Positions 7,870-13,770 of a stretch of 13,954 bases of DNA are shown here, in pieces (position 1 is the first letter of the stretch; each line of letters begins with the position of its first letter). Location of the stretch: the NCBI GenBank assembly GCA_045652965.1, contig JAZOLI010000100.1, forward strand, positions 1 through 13,954, in the 5' to 3' direction. A model generated the notes under the pieces. It worked only from the letters and a program-made list of their open reading frames with translations, ran no database searches and was not told the DNA's origin. The stretch comes from Scatosoma sp045652965 (GTDB lineage: Bacteria > Bacillota > Clostridia > Christensenellales > Borkfalkiaceae). Both the position numbers and the translations under genes were made by a program.

Positions 7870-8658
7870 TTAATTTTCTTCCGTCGTTTGATTGAGATCG
7901 TAAAGATATTTTAAGCCCTTGAGCGTCAACAGTTTGTCCACCACGTCGATGCACTCAATCTCTTTAGATATAACGTTGCTAAACCCACCCGTAGCAATCG
8001 TTTTTACGTCGGAAGTTTTCAGTTCTTTTTTAATGCGCTTCACGATATATTCCACGAGCCCTGCAAAGCCGAACACGATGCCTGCTTGCATGTTTGTGAC
8101 GGTGTTTTTGGCGATAATGCTCTTGGGTGCTTCAATCTCCACGCGCGGCAATTTCGCCGTGCCGTTGACGAGTGAATCAAGCGAACCCTTAATGCCAGGC
8201 GCGATCACTCCGCCGATAAATTCATCGTTCTCGTTGATAATGTTAAACGTGGTCGCCGTGCCGAAATCGATCACAATCATGGGCTTTTTCTCCCCATATT
8301 GCACGAGCGCGGAAACACAGTTTACAATTCTATCCGCCCCCACTTCCCGCGCGTTGTCGCAACGAATATTTAAGCCCGATTTGAGCCCCGGAGCGATATG
8401 GAGCGGCTTAATCGAAAAATAAATTTCGCACATTTTATCAATCGTGTAATCGAGCGAAGGCACAACGGAAGATACGATACCCCCCGTGATATCCTGCGCT
8501 TTAATGCCTTTGATATCCAGCATACCGATAATTTGCTCGCCATATTCATCCGACGTGCGCTTAAAATCGGTGGATACGCGGAAAGAAACGAGAAGCGTTT
8601 CTTTATCATACACCGCGTATTTAATGTTCGTGTTTCCAATATCAATACAAATTATCAT
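7870..8658 (-). CDS. coaX: Type III pantothenate kinase
   Basis: CoaX phosphorylates pantothenate with ATP, the first step of coenzyme A synthesis; type III enzymes need a monovalent cation and are not inhibited by CoA. The 262 residues are the usual length. Visible motifs are the phosphate-binding CIDIGNTN (4-11), EVGADR (105-110) with the likely catalytic Asp109, DFGTATTFN (131-139), GGVIAPGI (149-156) and NTVTNMQAGI (185-194). These ASKHA-fold motifs separate it from the unrelated type I and II kinases. The start codon overlaps the stop of the upstream transporter gene as ATGA, with AAAGGGG before it, so the two are probably translationally coupled. That coupling suggests the transporter brings in the substrate of this kinase. 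Confidence 0.96.
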   Translation of the reverse strand: MIICIDIGNTNIKYAVYDKETLLVSFRVSTDFKRTSDEYGEQIIGMLDIKGIKAQDITGGIVSSVVPSLDYTIDKMCEIYFSIKPLHIAPGLKSGLNIRCDNAREVGADRIVNCVSALVQYGEKKPMIVIDFGTATTFNIINENDEFIGGVIAPGIKGSLDSLVNGTAKLPRVEIEAPKSIIAKNTVTNMQAGIVFGFAGLVEYIVKRIKKELKTSDVKTIATGGFSNVISKEIECIDVVDKLLTLKGLKYLYDLNQTTEEN

Positions 8659-9251
8659 TTTTTATTCCCCTTTGCCACCACTTGAATCACTCTTTGTAAG
8701 GCTGGCGCAACGAGCAAATTGATCGCAAATTCGATGAAAAAATTAAAGGTGACGAGCCCTACGAGAATAAATACGAGCACGTTTTGTCCGTCCGCCAATC
8801 CGTAAACGGAATTGGTCATAAACAAACAACCGACGATGAAAATCGCCGTGTTAATGATAGGCACGAGGCCTGAAGCAACGAAAATGGCCACTCTTTCGTT
8901 CTTTTTGGAAAGCAAACGATAGATAAACCCTGCAACAAAACCTGCCACCGTCGTTTTTACGGTGCAAGTGAAAAACGTCGCAATTGGATCGTTCGCCCAA
9001 ATGAGCGCATAAAAGGGCACGACGCCCATAATCACTTGTATAAGCACGACAATCCCACACGCGAGCCCTAAAAACGCGCCCACCCACGCACCGAAAACAA
9101 TCGCGCCGAGCACAATCGGGATCAAAGTGAAATTAAGCTGTACCGCGCCGATCGAAATCGTACCGCCAAACGTTTGCAACGTGATCACGAGCGCAAGCAA
9201 CACCGCAATGCCCGTAATCTCCTTAGAAGAAAGTTTTCCTTTCTGTTTCAT
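8655..9251 (-). CDS. ECF transporter S component, probably for pantothenate
   Basis: The 198-residue protein is highly hydrophobic, with about six membrane segments (for example near 12-28, 36-75, 100-125 and 135-190). It resembles the S components of energy-coupling-factor vitamin transporters (ECF_trnsprt, PF12822). The TISIGAVQLNFTLIPIVLGA stretch after the first segment and AWVGAFLGLACGI are typical of this group. S components bind the vitamin and share an EcfA/EcfA'/EcfT module encoded elsewhere. The 4-bp overlap with coaX makes pantothenate (PanT-like) the best guess, but the substrate is not read from sequence. The frame is open to an ATG at 9371, upstream of the promoter's -10; the ATG at 9249-9251 (MKQKGKLSSK) has GGAGG 5 nt upstream and is chosen. 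An ATG at 9263 is a weaker option. Confidence 0.85.
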   Translation of the reverse strand: MKQKGKLSSKEITGIAVLLALVITLQTFGGTISIGAVQLNFTLIPIVLGAIVFGAWVGAFLGLACGIVVLIQVIMGVVPFYALIWANDPIATFFTCTVKTTVAGFVAGFIYRLLSKKNERVAIFVASGLVPIINTAIFIVGCLFMTNSVYGLADGQNVLVFILVGLVTFNFFIEFAINLLVAPALQRVIQVVAKGNKK

Positions 9252-9356
9252 AAAAACCTCCATCGAGTTCTTGTTTAGATACCCGTAGATAAAAAATGTA
9301 GATTTATCCGTTTGTCTTAGTAGAACCGCGACAGCGTATCCCCTAACGGATATACC
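9252..9356 (-). promoter_or_regulatory. Structured leader of the ECF S-coaX-hom operon, possible riboswitch
   Basis: From the predicted transcript start near 9355 the leader runs about 104 nt to the ATG. It opens with a perfect 8-bp stem, TATCCGTT (plus positions 9345-9352) with AACGGATA (9305-9312), closing a 32-nt interior that can form a smaller CGC-TGTC-GCG hairpin. GATAC inside the stem region can also pair with GTATC downstream (near 9273-9281), so alternative folds exist. No known riboswitch consensus that I can recall fits. Having a stem at the very 5' end of an mRNA for a vitamin transporter is suggestive only. Confidence 0.35.
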
Positions 9357-9359
9357 TTT

Positions 9360-9388
9360 ATTATAGCGCATTTTTCCATTTTTCGCAA
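9360..9388 (-). promoter_or_regulatory. Promoter of the ECF S-coaX-hom operon
   Basis: On the minus strand, -10 TATAAT (9360-9365) is 17 bases from -35 TTGCGA (9383-9388), four of six matches to TTGACA. The start would be near 9353-9356, at the base of the leader stem. It is the only good -10 upstream of the transporter gene, and it also shows that the upstream in-frame ATG at 9371 lies outside the transcript. Confidence 0.7.
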
Positions 9389-9473
9389 CAAAATAAAAGC
9401 GGCTTTTACATTTTTCTCTATTTCTAACACAAAAAAGAAATGTGTGGGAATATGATGTAATAGAAAGACAAAA

Positions 9474-9517
9474 CCGCAGGTGAACTCCGCTTGAAAGCGT
9501 TTACATATCTCCTGCGG
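9474..9517 (+). promoter_or_regulatory. Leader hairpin upstream of the cysteine-rich small protein gene
   Basis: CCGCAGG (9474-9480) pairs perfectly with CCTGCGG (9511-9517). Inside sits a small hairpin CGCT-TGAA-AGCG (9488-9499) followed by the unpaired TTTACATATC (9500-9509), which recurs in the DUF4364 leader. The stem ends 12 bases before the GGGAGG ribosome binding site. No U-run follows, so it is not a terminator. The transcript start could not be placed with confidence; TATGAT at 9451-9456 has no good -35. Confidence 0.5.
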
Positions 9518-9537
9518 TGAAATACGGGAGGTTTTTT

Positions 9538-9744
9538 ATGAATTGTTGCTTAACGGGTAATTCTACCCTTTGGATTTTGATCGCTTTGCTTATTCTCGGC
9601 TCGAAAGACGGGTTCTTCTGTTCGAACGTGTTTAACGGCTGTGGCTTACCTATCATCATCGCGCTTTTGTTCTGCCTTTACAAAAACGGCACGCTCGCTT
9701 CGATCTTGACGCCGTCTTGCAACTGCTGCAACTGCTGCCGTTGA
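9538..9744 (+). CDS. Small cysteine-rich hydrophobic protein
   Basis: The 68-residue product has ten cysteines, at 3, 4, 28, 35, 46, 61, 63, 64, 66 and 67, the last five in the C-terminal CNCCNCC. Two hydrophobic stretches (about 11-20 and 37-48) could span or dip into a membrane. The ATG at 9538-9540 is well supported by GGGAGG 6 nt upstream; an ATG 21 bases earlier lacks this. A terminator follows, so it is a monocistronic unit. Similar tiny Cys-rich proteins occur in Clostridia under labels such as high-cysteine chorion-like protein, and some spore-coat proteins share this look, but I do not recognise a defined family. Metal binding or disulfide cross-linking is possible. It is more likely real than chance because it has a ribosome site, a leader hairpin and a terminator. 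Confidence 0.75.
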   Translation: MNCCLTGNSTLWILIALLILGSKDGFFCSNVFNGCGLPIIIALLFCLYKNGTLASILTPSCNCCNCCR

Positions 9745-9771
9745 TTTCTCTCCTTTTTCTCCTTTTTTCTC

Positions 9772-9794
9772 TTTGCTTGTTTAACCCAAGCAAA
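9772..9794 (+). other. Hairpin just upstream of the shared terminator
   Basis: TTTGCTTG (9772-9779) and CAAGCAAA (9787-9794) form a perfect 8-bp stem with a 7-nt loop, three bases before the terminator stem. No U-run follows on either strand, so on its own it is not a terminator. It may protect the 3' end of the small mRNA or slow polymerase before the main stem. Confidence 0.45.
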
Positions 9795-9797
9795 AAG

Positions 9798-9829
9798 ACG
9801 GGAGTCGGTTTTCCGACCCCCGTTTTTTT
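9798..9829 (+). terminator. Bidirectional terminator between the cysteine-rich gene and the Nudix gene
   Basis: Arms 9798-9808 (ACGGGAGTCGG) and 9813-9823 (CCGACCCCCGT) close a TTTT loop, with one A-C mismatch in the plus RNA and seven T ending at 9829. In the minus RNA the mismatch becomes a G-U pair, followed by CTTTTTG, so it should also stop the Nudix transcript. The plus-strand T-run overlaps the Nudix stop codon (9828-9830), showing how tightly the two convergent genes are packed. Confidence 0.9.
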
Positions 9830-10355
9830 ATGCGTTTAAAAAATAAGCTTGCAGGGCAATGATCGTTTTTGCATCCTTGATCTCCCCACGCTTTAGCATC
9901 TCTTTCACCTTAGCAAGCGGTATCCATTCCACGTCCAAAAACTCTCCTTCGTCAAGATTTGCCTGCGTTTTTACGCCGTCAAACGCGCGGTAGATATAAA
10001 TGCGTTCGTTGGTATAACCAGGGGTAGGATAGGTTTCGTAGATAAGCTCCAAACGTGCCGCCCTCACGCCCGTTTCTTCTTCGAGTTCCCTTATCGCAGC
10101 AAGAGCAGGATCTTCCCCTGCATTCAATTTCCCCGCAGGAATTTCGCAAACGCTTTCCCCATACGCATAGCGATATTGTTTCACAAACAAAACGCTCTCG
10201 TTTTCCACGTATAAAACGCACGCACCGCCGCCGTGTTCCACGATTTCCCGTTTGCATTTCGTTCCGTCTTCCAAAAGCGCGTCGTCCACCCGCAAATTTA
10301 AAATTTTACCCTTATAAATATAATTTTTTGCAATGGTTTTTTCTTCGTGCGACAT
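9828..10355 (-). CDS. Nudix hydrolase, probable ADP-ribose pyrophosphatase
   Basis: The 175-residue protein carries a perfect Nudix box, starting at GKLNAGEDPALAA and ending at RELEEETGV (about residues 75-97), which binds the metal and cleaves a nucleoside diphosphate linked to another group. The N-terminal layout (IYKGKILNLRVDDALLEDG), VKQYRYAYGESVCEIPAG just before the box, and YPTPGYTNERIYIY after it are typical of the ADP-ribose pyrophosphatase (NudF-like) subgroup, which turns ADP-ribose into AMP and ribose 5-phosphate. Specificity is an inference from these flanks. The ATG at 10353-10355 has only a weak TAGG upstream, unlike its neighbours, so translation may be modest. It is a single-gene unit with its own promoter. 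Confidence 0.92.
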   Translation of the reverse strand: MSHEEKTIAKNYIYKGKILNLRVDDALLEDGTKCKREIVEHGGGACVLYVENESVLFVKQYRYAYGESVCEIPAGKLNAGEDPALAAIRELEEETGVRAARLELIYETYPTPGYTNERIYIYRAFDGVKTQANLDEGEFLDVEWIPLAKVKEMLKRGEIKDAKTIIALQAYFLNA

Positions 10356-10403
10356 GTTTTAACCTATTAGGCAATATAGCCAAGTTTTATTTCTTTTGAT
10401 ATC

Positions 10404-10412
10404 ATTATAGCA
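10404..10412 (-). promoter_or_regulatory. Extended -10 promoter of the Nudix gene
   Basis: The minus strand reads TGCTATAAT, a perfect TATAAT (10404-10409) with the TGN extension (10410-10412). No good -35 is seen at 16-18 bases. The start would be near 10397, giving a leader of about 42 nt. The surrounding TTTGTGCTATAATGATA closely matches the serC promoter core and the elements at 13771-13790. Confidence 0.65.
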
Positions 10413-10451
10413 CAAATTAAAAAAATAAGAAATATTTTTCTATGAAATACC

Positions 10452-10480
10452 TTGATTTTTTTTTAATTTTTATGTATAAT
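10452..10480 (+). promoter_or_regulatory. Promoter of the HPr-like gene group
   Basis: TTGATT (10452-10457) is separated by 17 bases, mostly T-rich, from TATAAT (10475-10480). This is the best -35/-10 pair in the window. The start would be near 10487, giving a leader of about 30 nt. It diverges from the Nudix promoter about 40 bases away. No clear promoter was found before the next two plus-strand genes, so it may serve all three. Confidence 0.75.
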
Positions 10481-10517
10481 ATAGGCAAGACTCAATGTTA
10501 GGAGAAAATTCAAAGTT

Positions 10518-10745
10518 ATGAAATCTATTAAAATTTCTTTGGAAATGGCGCAAAGAGTGAAAGAATTTGTGAATATCACGCAAGATTATCCTTTCGAAAT
10601 TTTGCTCAAAAGCGGCAGATACGTCGTGGATGCTAAATCCATCCTTGGTATCTTCTCGCTCGATCTTTCTCAACCCGTTACAGTGGAAGCTTACAGCGAC
10701 GACTGCGACGATTTTATGGACAAACTGAAAAAATTCGAGGCGTAA
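10518..10745 (+). CDS. HPr-like protein lacking the active-site histidine
   Basis: The 75-residue product has the fold signature of PTS phosphocarrier HPr in its second half: YVVDAKSILGIFSLDL (35-50) matches the HPr segment around regulatory Ser46, with Ser41 in that place. Aligned on this segment, the position of the catalytic His15 is Met10 and no histidine exists anywhere in the protein. It therefore cannot take phosphate from enzyme I in the normal way. The retained serine leaves open control by HPr kinase, or a Crh-like regulatory role, but this is inference. AGGAG lies 13 nt before the ATG, a long spacing that suggests weak initiation. No sugar transport genes are nearby. HPr-family membership is likely; function is unknown. 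Confidence 0.8.
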   Translation: MKSIKISLEMAQRVKEFVNITQDYPFEILLKSGRYVVDAKSILGIFSLDLSQPVTVEAYSDDCDDFMDKLKKFEA

Positions 10746-10783
10746 TCGGTTATCACGGTTTCGTCGGCACTTTTTCGAAGCCA

Positions 10784-10887
10784 GAAAGCGGGGCTGCTTT
10801 TACATATCCCCTTTCACACAAATGAAAACAACCGAAAACGGTCGCACGGAGTTTCTTTGCGGCTGTTTTCCCTTTGAAAAATAAAGG
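10784..10887 (+). promoter_or_regulatory. Hairpin-rich spacer upstream of the DUF4364 gene
   Basis: Three structures follow one another. GAAA...GGGG (10784-10793) pairs with CCCCTTTC (10808-10815) around a loop holding TTTACATA. GAAAACA (10824-10830) pairs with TGTTTTC (10864-10870), enclosing ACCG-AAAA-CGGT (10831-10842) and CGCA...TGCG (10843-10861). CCTTT (10871-10875) pairs with AAAGG (10883-10887), which is part of the AAAGGAG ribosome site. CCG (10832-10834) can instead pair with CGG (10860-10862), so alternative folds exist. No terminator or clear promoter lies in the spacer. Confidence 0.5.
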
Positions 10888-10895
10888 AGCAACAA

Positions 10896-11423
10896 ATGCA
10901 AATTCAGGGAGAAACTTCCGTCAATAAACTTATCGTCTTGTTCGTGTTTGATAAAATGGAAAGTCCGCTTTCCGAACGCACGATCTTGGAAATGTGTACG
11001 GCGGGAAACAATTGGCTTAACTATATGGACTGCAAGGAATTGCTGCCGCGTCTTTTAGAAGACGGGTTCATTTGCCGTATATCTTCTCCCGAAGAAGAGC
11101 CCCTTTACACCATCACGAGCGACGGCAGGGAAAGCTTGCATAATTTTTATATCAATATCCCCAAAAGCGTGCGCGACGAAATTTCTTCTTTCGTTAAGAA
11201 AAACAGCGGCAAGCTTAGAAACCGTCAGGAATGCAAATCCGATTATTATCAAAACGTGGACGGCACGTATACCGTGTTCGTGAAAATTCTCGCACCCGTT
11301 CAACCCATGTTAGAGCTTAAATTCGTCGTGCCCGATAAGAAAACGGCGCAAAATATTTATAAAAATTGGGAAAGGAAAGCTTCCGATTTATATTCCGCTA
11401 TCTACGATACACTCGTGGATTAA
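10896..11423 (+). CDS. DUF4364 family protein, probable winged-helix regulator
   Basis: The 175-residue protein resembles the DUF4364 family found mainly in Clostridia. Residues about 8-90 look like a winged helix-turn-helix: NKLIVLFVFDKMESPLSE, then ILEMCTAGNNWLNYMDCKE, the LLPRLLEDGFI helix and the wing-like EEPLYTITSDGRE. The C-terminal half (about 90-175) is mixed and begins with a helix IPKSVRDEISSFVKK. No membrane segment is seen. Members are thought to bind DNA, but I know of no assigned target. The ATG has AAAGGAG 6 nt upstream, which a small hairpin can cover. It follows the HPr-like gene by 150 bases and precedes the TSCPD gene by 48, and the three are probably co-transcribed. Confidence 0.8.
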   Translation: MQIQGETSVNKLIVLFVFDKMESPLSERTILEMCTAGNNWLNYMDCKELLPRLLEDGFICRISSPEEEPLYTITSDGRESLHNFYINIPKSVRDEISSFVKKNSGKLRNRQECKSDYYQNVDGTYTVFVKILAPVQPMLELKFVVPDKKTAQNIYKNWERKASDLYSAIYDTLVD

Positions 11424-11471
11424 AACAAAAAAATACAACGCCTGCTTATCAGGCACAAGGAGAAAAATATT

Positions 11472-11729
11472 ATGTTTACCTATTCAACGAGAGGAACTTG
11501 TTCCAGACAAATTTTATTCGACGTAGACGCAGAAAACAAAATGCATAACGTTCGCTTTATCGGTGGTTGCGGCGGCAACTTACAAGGCATTGCACGGCTT
11601 GTAGAAGGTCAAGACATCGACGAAGTGGCTAAATTGCTTGCAGGCATTCGTTGCAAAGGCAACACGTCCTGCCCCGATCAACTTTCCAAAGCCATTCAAG
11701 AATATAAGGCTTCGAAAAACAAAGATTGA
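11472..11729 (+). CDS. TSCPD domain protein (TIGR03905 type)
   Basis: This 85-residue protein is nearly all TSCPD domain, a small cysteine-containing unit also found at the C-terminus of some class II ribonucleotide reductases. It has GTCSRQI (8-14), VRFIGGCGGNLQG (27-39), and GIRCKGNTSCPDQL (58-71), with Cys10, Cys33, Cys61 and Cys67 likely to bind a metal or act in redox. Stand-alone members of this length (TIGR03905, about 80 residues) are common in Clostridia and have no assigned reaction. AAGGAG lies 9 nt before the ATG. It is the last gene of the plus-strand group, and a strong terminator follows 30 bases later. A link to nucleotide reduction is only a domain-based guess; no nrd gene is in the window. 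Confidence 0.88.
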   Translation: MFTYSTRGTCSRQILFDVDAENKMHNVRFIGGCGGNLQGIARLVEGQDIDEVAKLLAGIRCKGNTSCPDQLSKAIQEYKASKNKD

Positions 11730-11752
11730 TTTTTAAAACTCATCAAATATGC

Positions 11753-11786
11753 AAAAAAATCACCGACCGAAGTCGGTGATTTTTTC
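11753..11786 (+). terminator. Bidirectional terminator between the TSCPD gene and purH
   Basis: ATCACCGAC (11759-11767) and GTCGGTGAT (11772-11780) form a perfect 9-bp stem closed by CGAA. Seven A precede it and six T end the right side, so it works on both strands and ends both convergent transcripts. It lies between the TSCPD stop (11729) and the purH stop (11795). Confidence 0.95.
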
Positions 11787-11794
11787 TATTTGAT

Positions 11795-13333
11795 TTAGTG
11801 TCTGAAATGTCTATCCCCTACGAAAATCATTGCAATCCCTGCTGCGTTGCACGCGTCGATGGAAAGTTGATCTCTCAAGCTTCCGCCCGGTTGAATGATT
11901 GCCGTGATGCCTGCTTTTACACATTCTTCTACGCAGTCAGGGAAAGGGAAGAACGCGTCGCTCGCCATAACCGAGCCTTTCGCTTTATCTCCTGCGTGTT
12001 CGATCGCCTGTTGCGCCGCCCAAATACGATTGGTTTGTCCCATACCGATACCCGTCGTTCTATCTTTCAAACCGATTACGATTGCGTTCGATTTCGTGTA
12101 TTTTACCACTTTCCAGTTGAAAAGGAGCGCTTTCATTTCTTCTTCCGTCGGCGCGCGATCGGTCACCACCTTCACGTTTTCTTCGTTAAAGAGCGTTTCG
12201 TCGTAATCTTGCACGAGCAAGCCGCCATACACTTTCTTCATATCGTAAGCGCTCTTTTCTCTTCTTTCACGAATGTCGGGAAGCTCTAAAAGACGAATAT
12301 TTTTCTTGGTCGTTAAAATATCAAGCGCTTCTTGCGTGAAGCCTTCCGCGATCACGATCTCGATAAAGATTTTGTTGATTTCGTTTGCCGTTGCCGCATC
12401 TACCACACGGTTAATTGCCAAAATACCGCCAAACACGGACACGGGATCGCTTTCATACGCCTTGACATACGCTTCGTGAACCGTTTCGCCTACGCCTACG
12501 CCGCAAGGGTTTGCATGCTTGCTTGCCACAACGCAGGGCTCGTCGAATTCTTTCACGAGTTCCAACGCGCCGTTTGCGTCGTTGATGTTGTTATAGGAAA
12601 GCTCCTTGCCCCAAAGCTGTTTTGCTTTGGAAAGCGAGCCTGCACGGATAAATTCTTCGCTATAATAAGAAGCGCCTTGGTGGGGATTTTCGCCGTAGCG
12701 CATATCTTGCGCCTTTTCGTAAGCAAACGTGATGCTATCGGGATAACGAATGTCAAGTTGCTCAGCAAGATAGTTGGAAATCATGCTATCGTACACCGCC
12801 GTGTGCGCAAACACTTTATATTGCAAATATTTCTTGGTGTCGAGCGTGATTTCACCTGCTTCAAGCTCAGAAAGTACGCGTTCATAATCCTTAGGGTCAA
12901 CGACAACCGCCACGTCTTGATAGTTTTTCGCCGCCGCGCGGATCATCGTAGGGCCGCCGATATCGATGTTTTCCACCGCGTCTGCAAAGCTCACGCCGGG
13001 CTTGGAAATGGTCGCTTTAAAGGGATACAAGTTCACCGCCACCACGTCGATCGTGTTGATGTTAAGCTTTTCAAGTTGTTCCATATGTTCGGGGTTAGAG
13101 CGCATTGCAAGCAAGCCTGCGTGCACGTTGGGGTGCAACGTTTTCACTCTACCGTCTAAACATTCGGGAAAGCCCGTGACGTCGCTAATCCCAATTACGG
13201 GAAGCCCTGCTTCTTCCAAGGCTTTCGCTGTTCCGCCCGTGGAAATGATTTCAAAATCACATGCGATCAAGCGTTTGCAAAATTCTACGATACCCGTTTT
13301 ATCGGATACGCTGACAAGTGCTCTTTTTTTCAT
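11795..13333 (-). CDS. purH: Bifunctional AICAR formyltransferase / IMP cyclohydrolase
   Basis: PurH performs the last two steps of de novo purine synthesis: it formylates AICAR with 10-formyl-tetrahydrofolate and closes the ring to IMP. The 512 residues equal the family's usual length. The N-terminal cyclohydrolase domain (about 1-145) shows SVSDKTG (8-14), ISTGGTAKALE (30-40) and GRVKTLHPNVHAGLL (61-75). The transformylase domain shows RYGENPHQ (212-219), SKHANPCGVG (271-280) with the Lys272-His273 pair, and the terminal QPGGSLRD and GDRHFRH. The ATG at 13331-13333 follows AGGTAGG. No other pur gene is adjacent. AICAR is also a by-product of histidine synthesis, so PurH recycles what the his genes in this window release. 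Its promoter is unclear (see 13771-13792). Confidence 0.98.
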   Translation of the reverse strand: MKKRALVSVSDKTGIVEFCKRLIACDFEIISTGGTAKALEEAGLPVIGISDVTGFPECLDGRVKTLHPNVHAGLLAMRSNPEHMEQLEKLNINTIDVVAVNLYPFKATISKPGVSFADAVENIDIGGPTMIRAAAKNYQDVAVVVDPKDYERVLSELEAGEITLDTKKYLQYKVFAHTAVYDSMISNYLAEQLDIRYPDSITFAYEKAQDMRYGENPHQGASYYSEEFIRAGSLSKAKQLWGKELSYNNINDANGALELVKEFDEPCVVASKHANPCGVGVGETVHEAYVKAYESDPVSVFGGILAINRVVDAATANEINKIFIEIVIAEGFTQEALDILTTKKNIRLLELPDIRERREKSAYDMKKVYGGLLVQDYDETLFNEENVKVVTDRAPTEEEMKALLFNWKVVKYTKSNAIVIGLKDRTTGIGMGQTNRIWAAQQAIEHAGDKAKGSVMASDAFFPFPDCVEECVKAGITAIIQPGGSLRDQLSIDACNAAGIAMIFVGDRHFRH

Positions 13334-13338
13334 AATAT
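13311..13338 (+). promoter_or_regulatory. Weak candidate promoter for the DUF1294-like gene inside the purH start
   Basis: CTGACA (13311-13316), five of six matches to a -35, is 16 bases from TAATAT (13333-13338), four of six to a -10. It would start transcription near 13345. Nothing better is seen before the plus-strand gene, but this is a marginal match. Confidence 0.3.
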
Positions 13339-13379
13339 TTCCTACCTTTGTTATTTTTTTCTAAATGTTTGGGAAAACT

Positions 13380-13760
13380 ATGGATATGATTATTTTATAT
13401 ATCCTTTTGTTTGCATATATTGCCGCCATCAATTTTTACGCGTTTTTGCTTGTGAAAACACTTGCCGCGAAAGAACGGGAAGCAGAGCTTGAAAAACAAA
13501 CTTTTCGTGTAAGCGAACAACCGCCAACACCCACCAATGCTTCAACGCCCCCTACAACTCCGCCGCAAAAAATGATAGGCAAACTTTGCATTGCAGGCGC
13601 GCTCGGCGGCGCAATCACCATATACGCGTGCATGTTCATCTTTAAATATCGCCGATCCGATCTTTTGCTTATGGTGCTCATGCCCATTTTAGGCGTTTTA
13701 AACGTCTATTTTTGGGTGATTTTGTTCCGCTCAGGGCTCGCTTTTTTTGTCGTGCGTTAG
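13380..13760 (+). CDS. Small membrane protein, DUF1294-like
   Basis: The 126-residue product starts with a membrane segment (about 2-26), continues with a charged then Pro/Thr/Gln-rich linker (about 30-60), and ends with a two- or three-segment region beginning KLCIAGALGGAI and YACMFIFKYRR. The Gly-Gly turn, the basic FKYRR after the second segment and the following MVLMPILGVLNVYFW resemble DUF1294 membrane proteins, where an FRHKT-like motif sits there; the match is partial. Function is unknown. The frame is open from ATG 13365, but no ribosome site serves it. The ATG at 13380 has GGGA 5 nt upstream and is preferred; ATG 13386 is also possible. It is divergent from purH, with only 46 bases between starts, and a terminator follows at 13837. 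Confidence 0.6.
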   Translation: MDMIILYILLFAYIAAINFYAFLLVKTLAAKEREAELEKQTFRVSEQPPTPTNASTPPTTPPQKMIGKLCIAGALGGAITIYACMFIFKYRRSDLLLMVLMPILGVLNVYFWVILFRSGLAFFVVR

Positions 13761-13770
13761 ACGCTATATC

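Noticed and set aside
7823..7954. Upstream extension of hom to the ATG at 7954
   Set aside because: It runs into coaX and adds a charged stretch before the Rossmann fold; the ATG at 7822 has AAGGAG.
9252..9371. Upstream extension of the ECF S gene to the ATG at 9371
   Set aside because: The ATG lies upstream of the predicted -10 box and the added residues overlap the leader stem; the ATG at 9251 has GGAGG.
9474..9517. Leader inverted repeat as a terminator
   Set aside because: No U-run follows and a gene with a good ribosome site begins 20 bases later, so it is more likely a leader element.
12332..13159. Long open frame of 275 codons on the plus strand
   Set aside because: It lies wholly antisense to purH, is rich in Arg, His, Phe and Val as expected from a mirrored reading frame, has no ribosome site and resembles no family.
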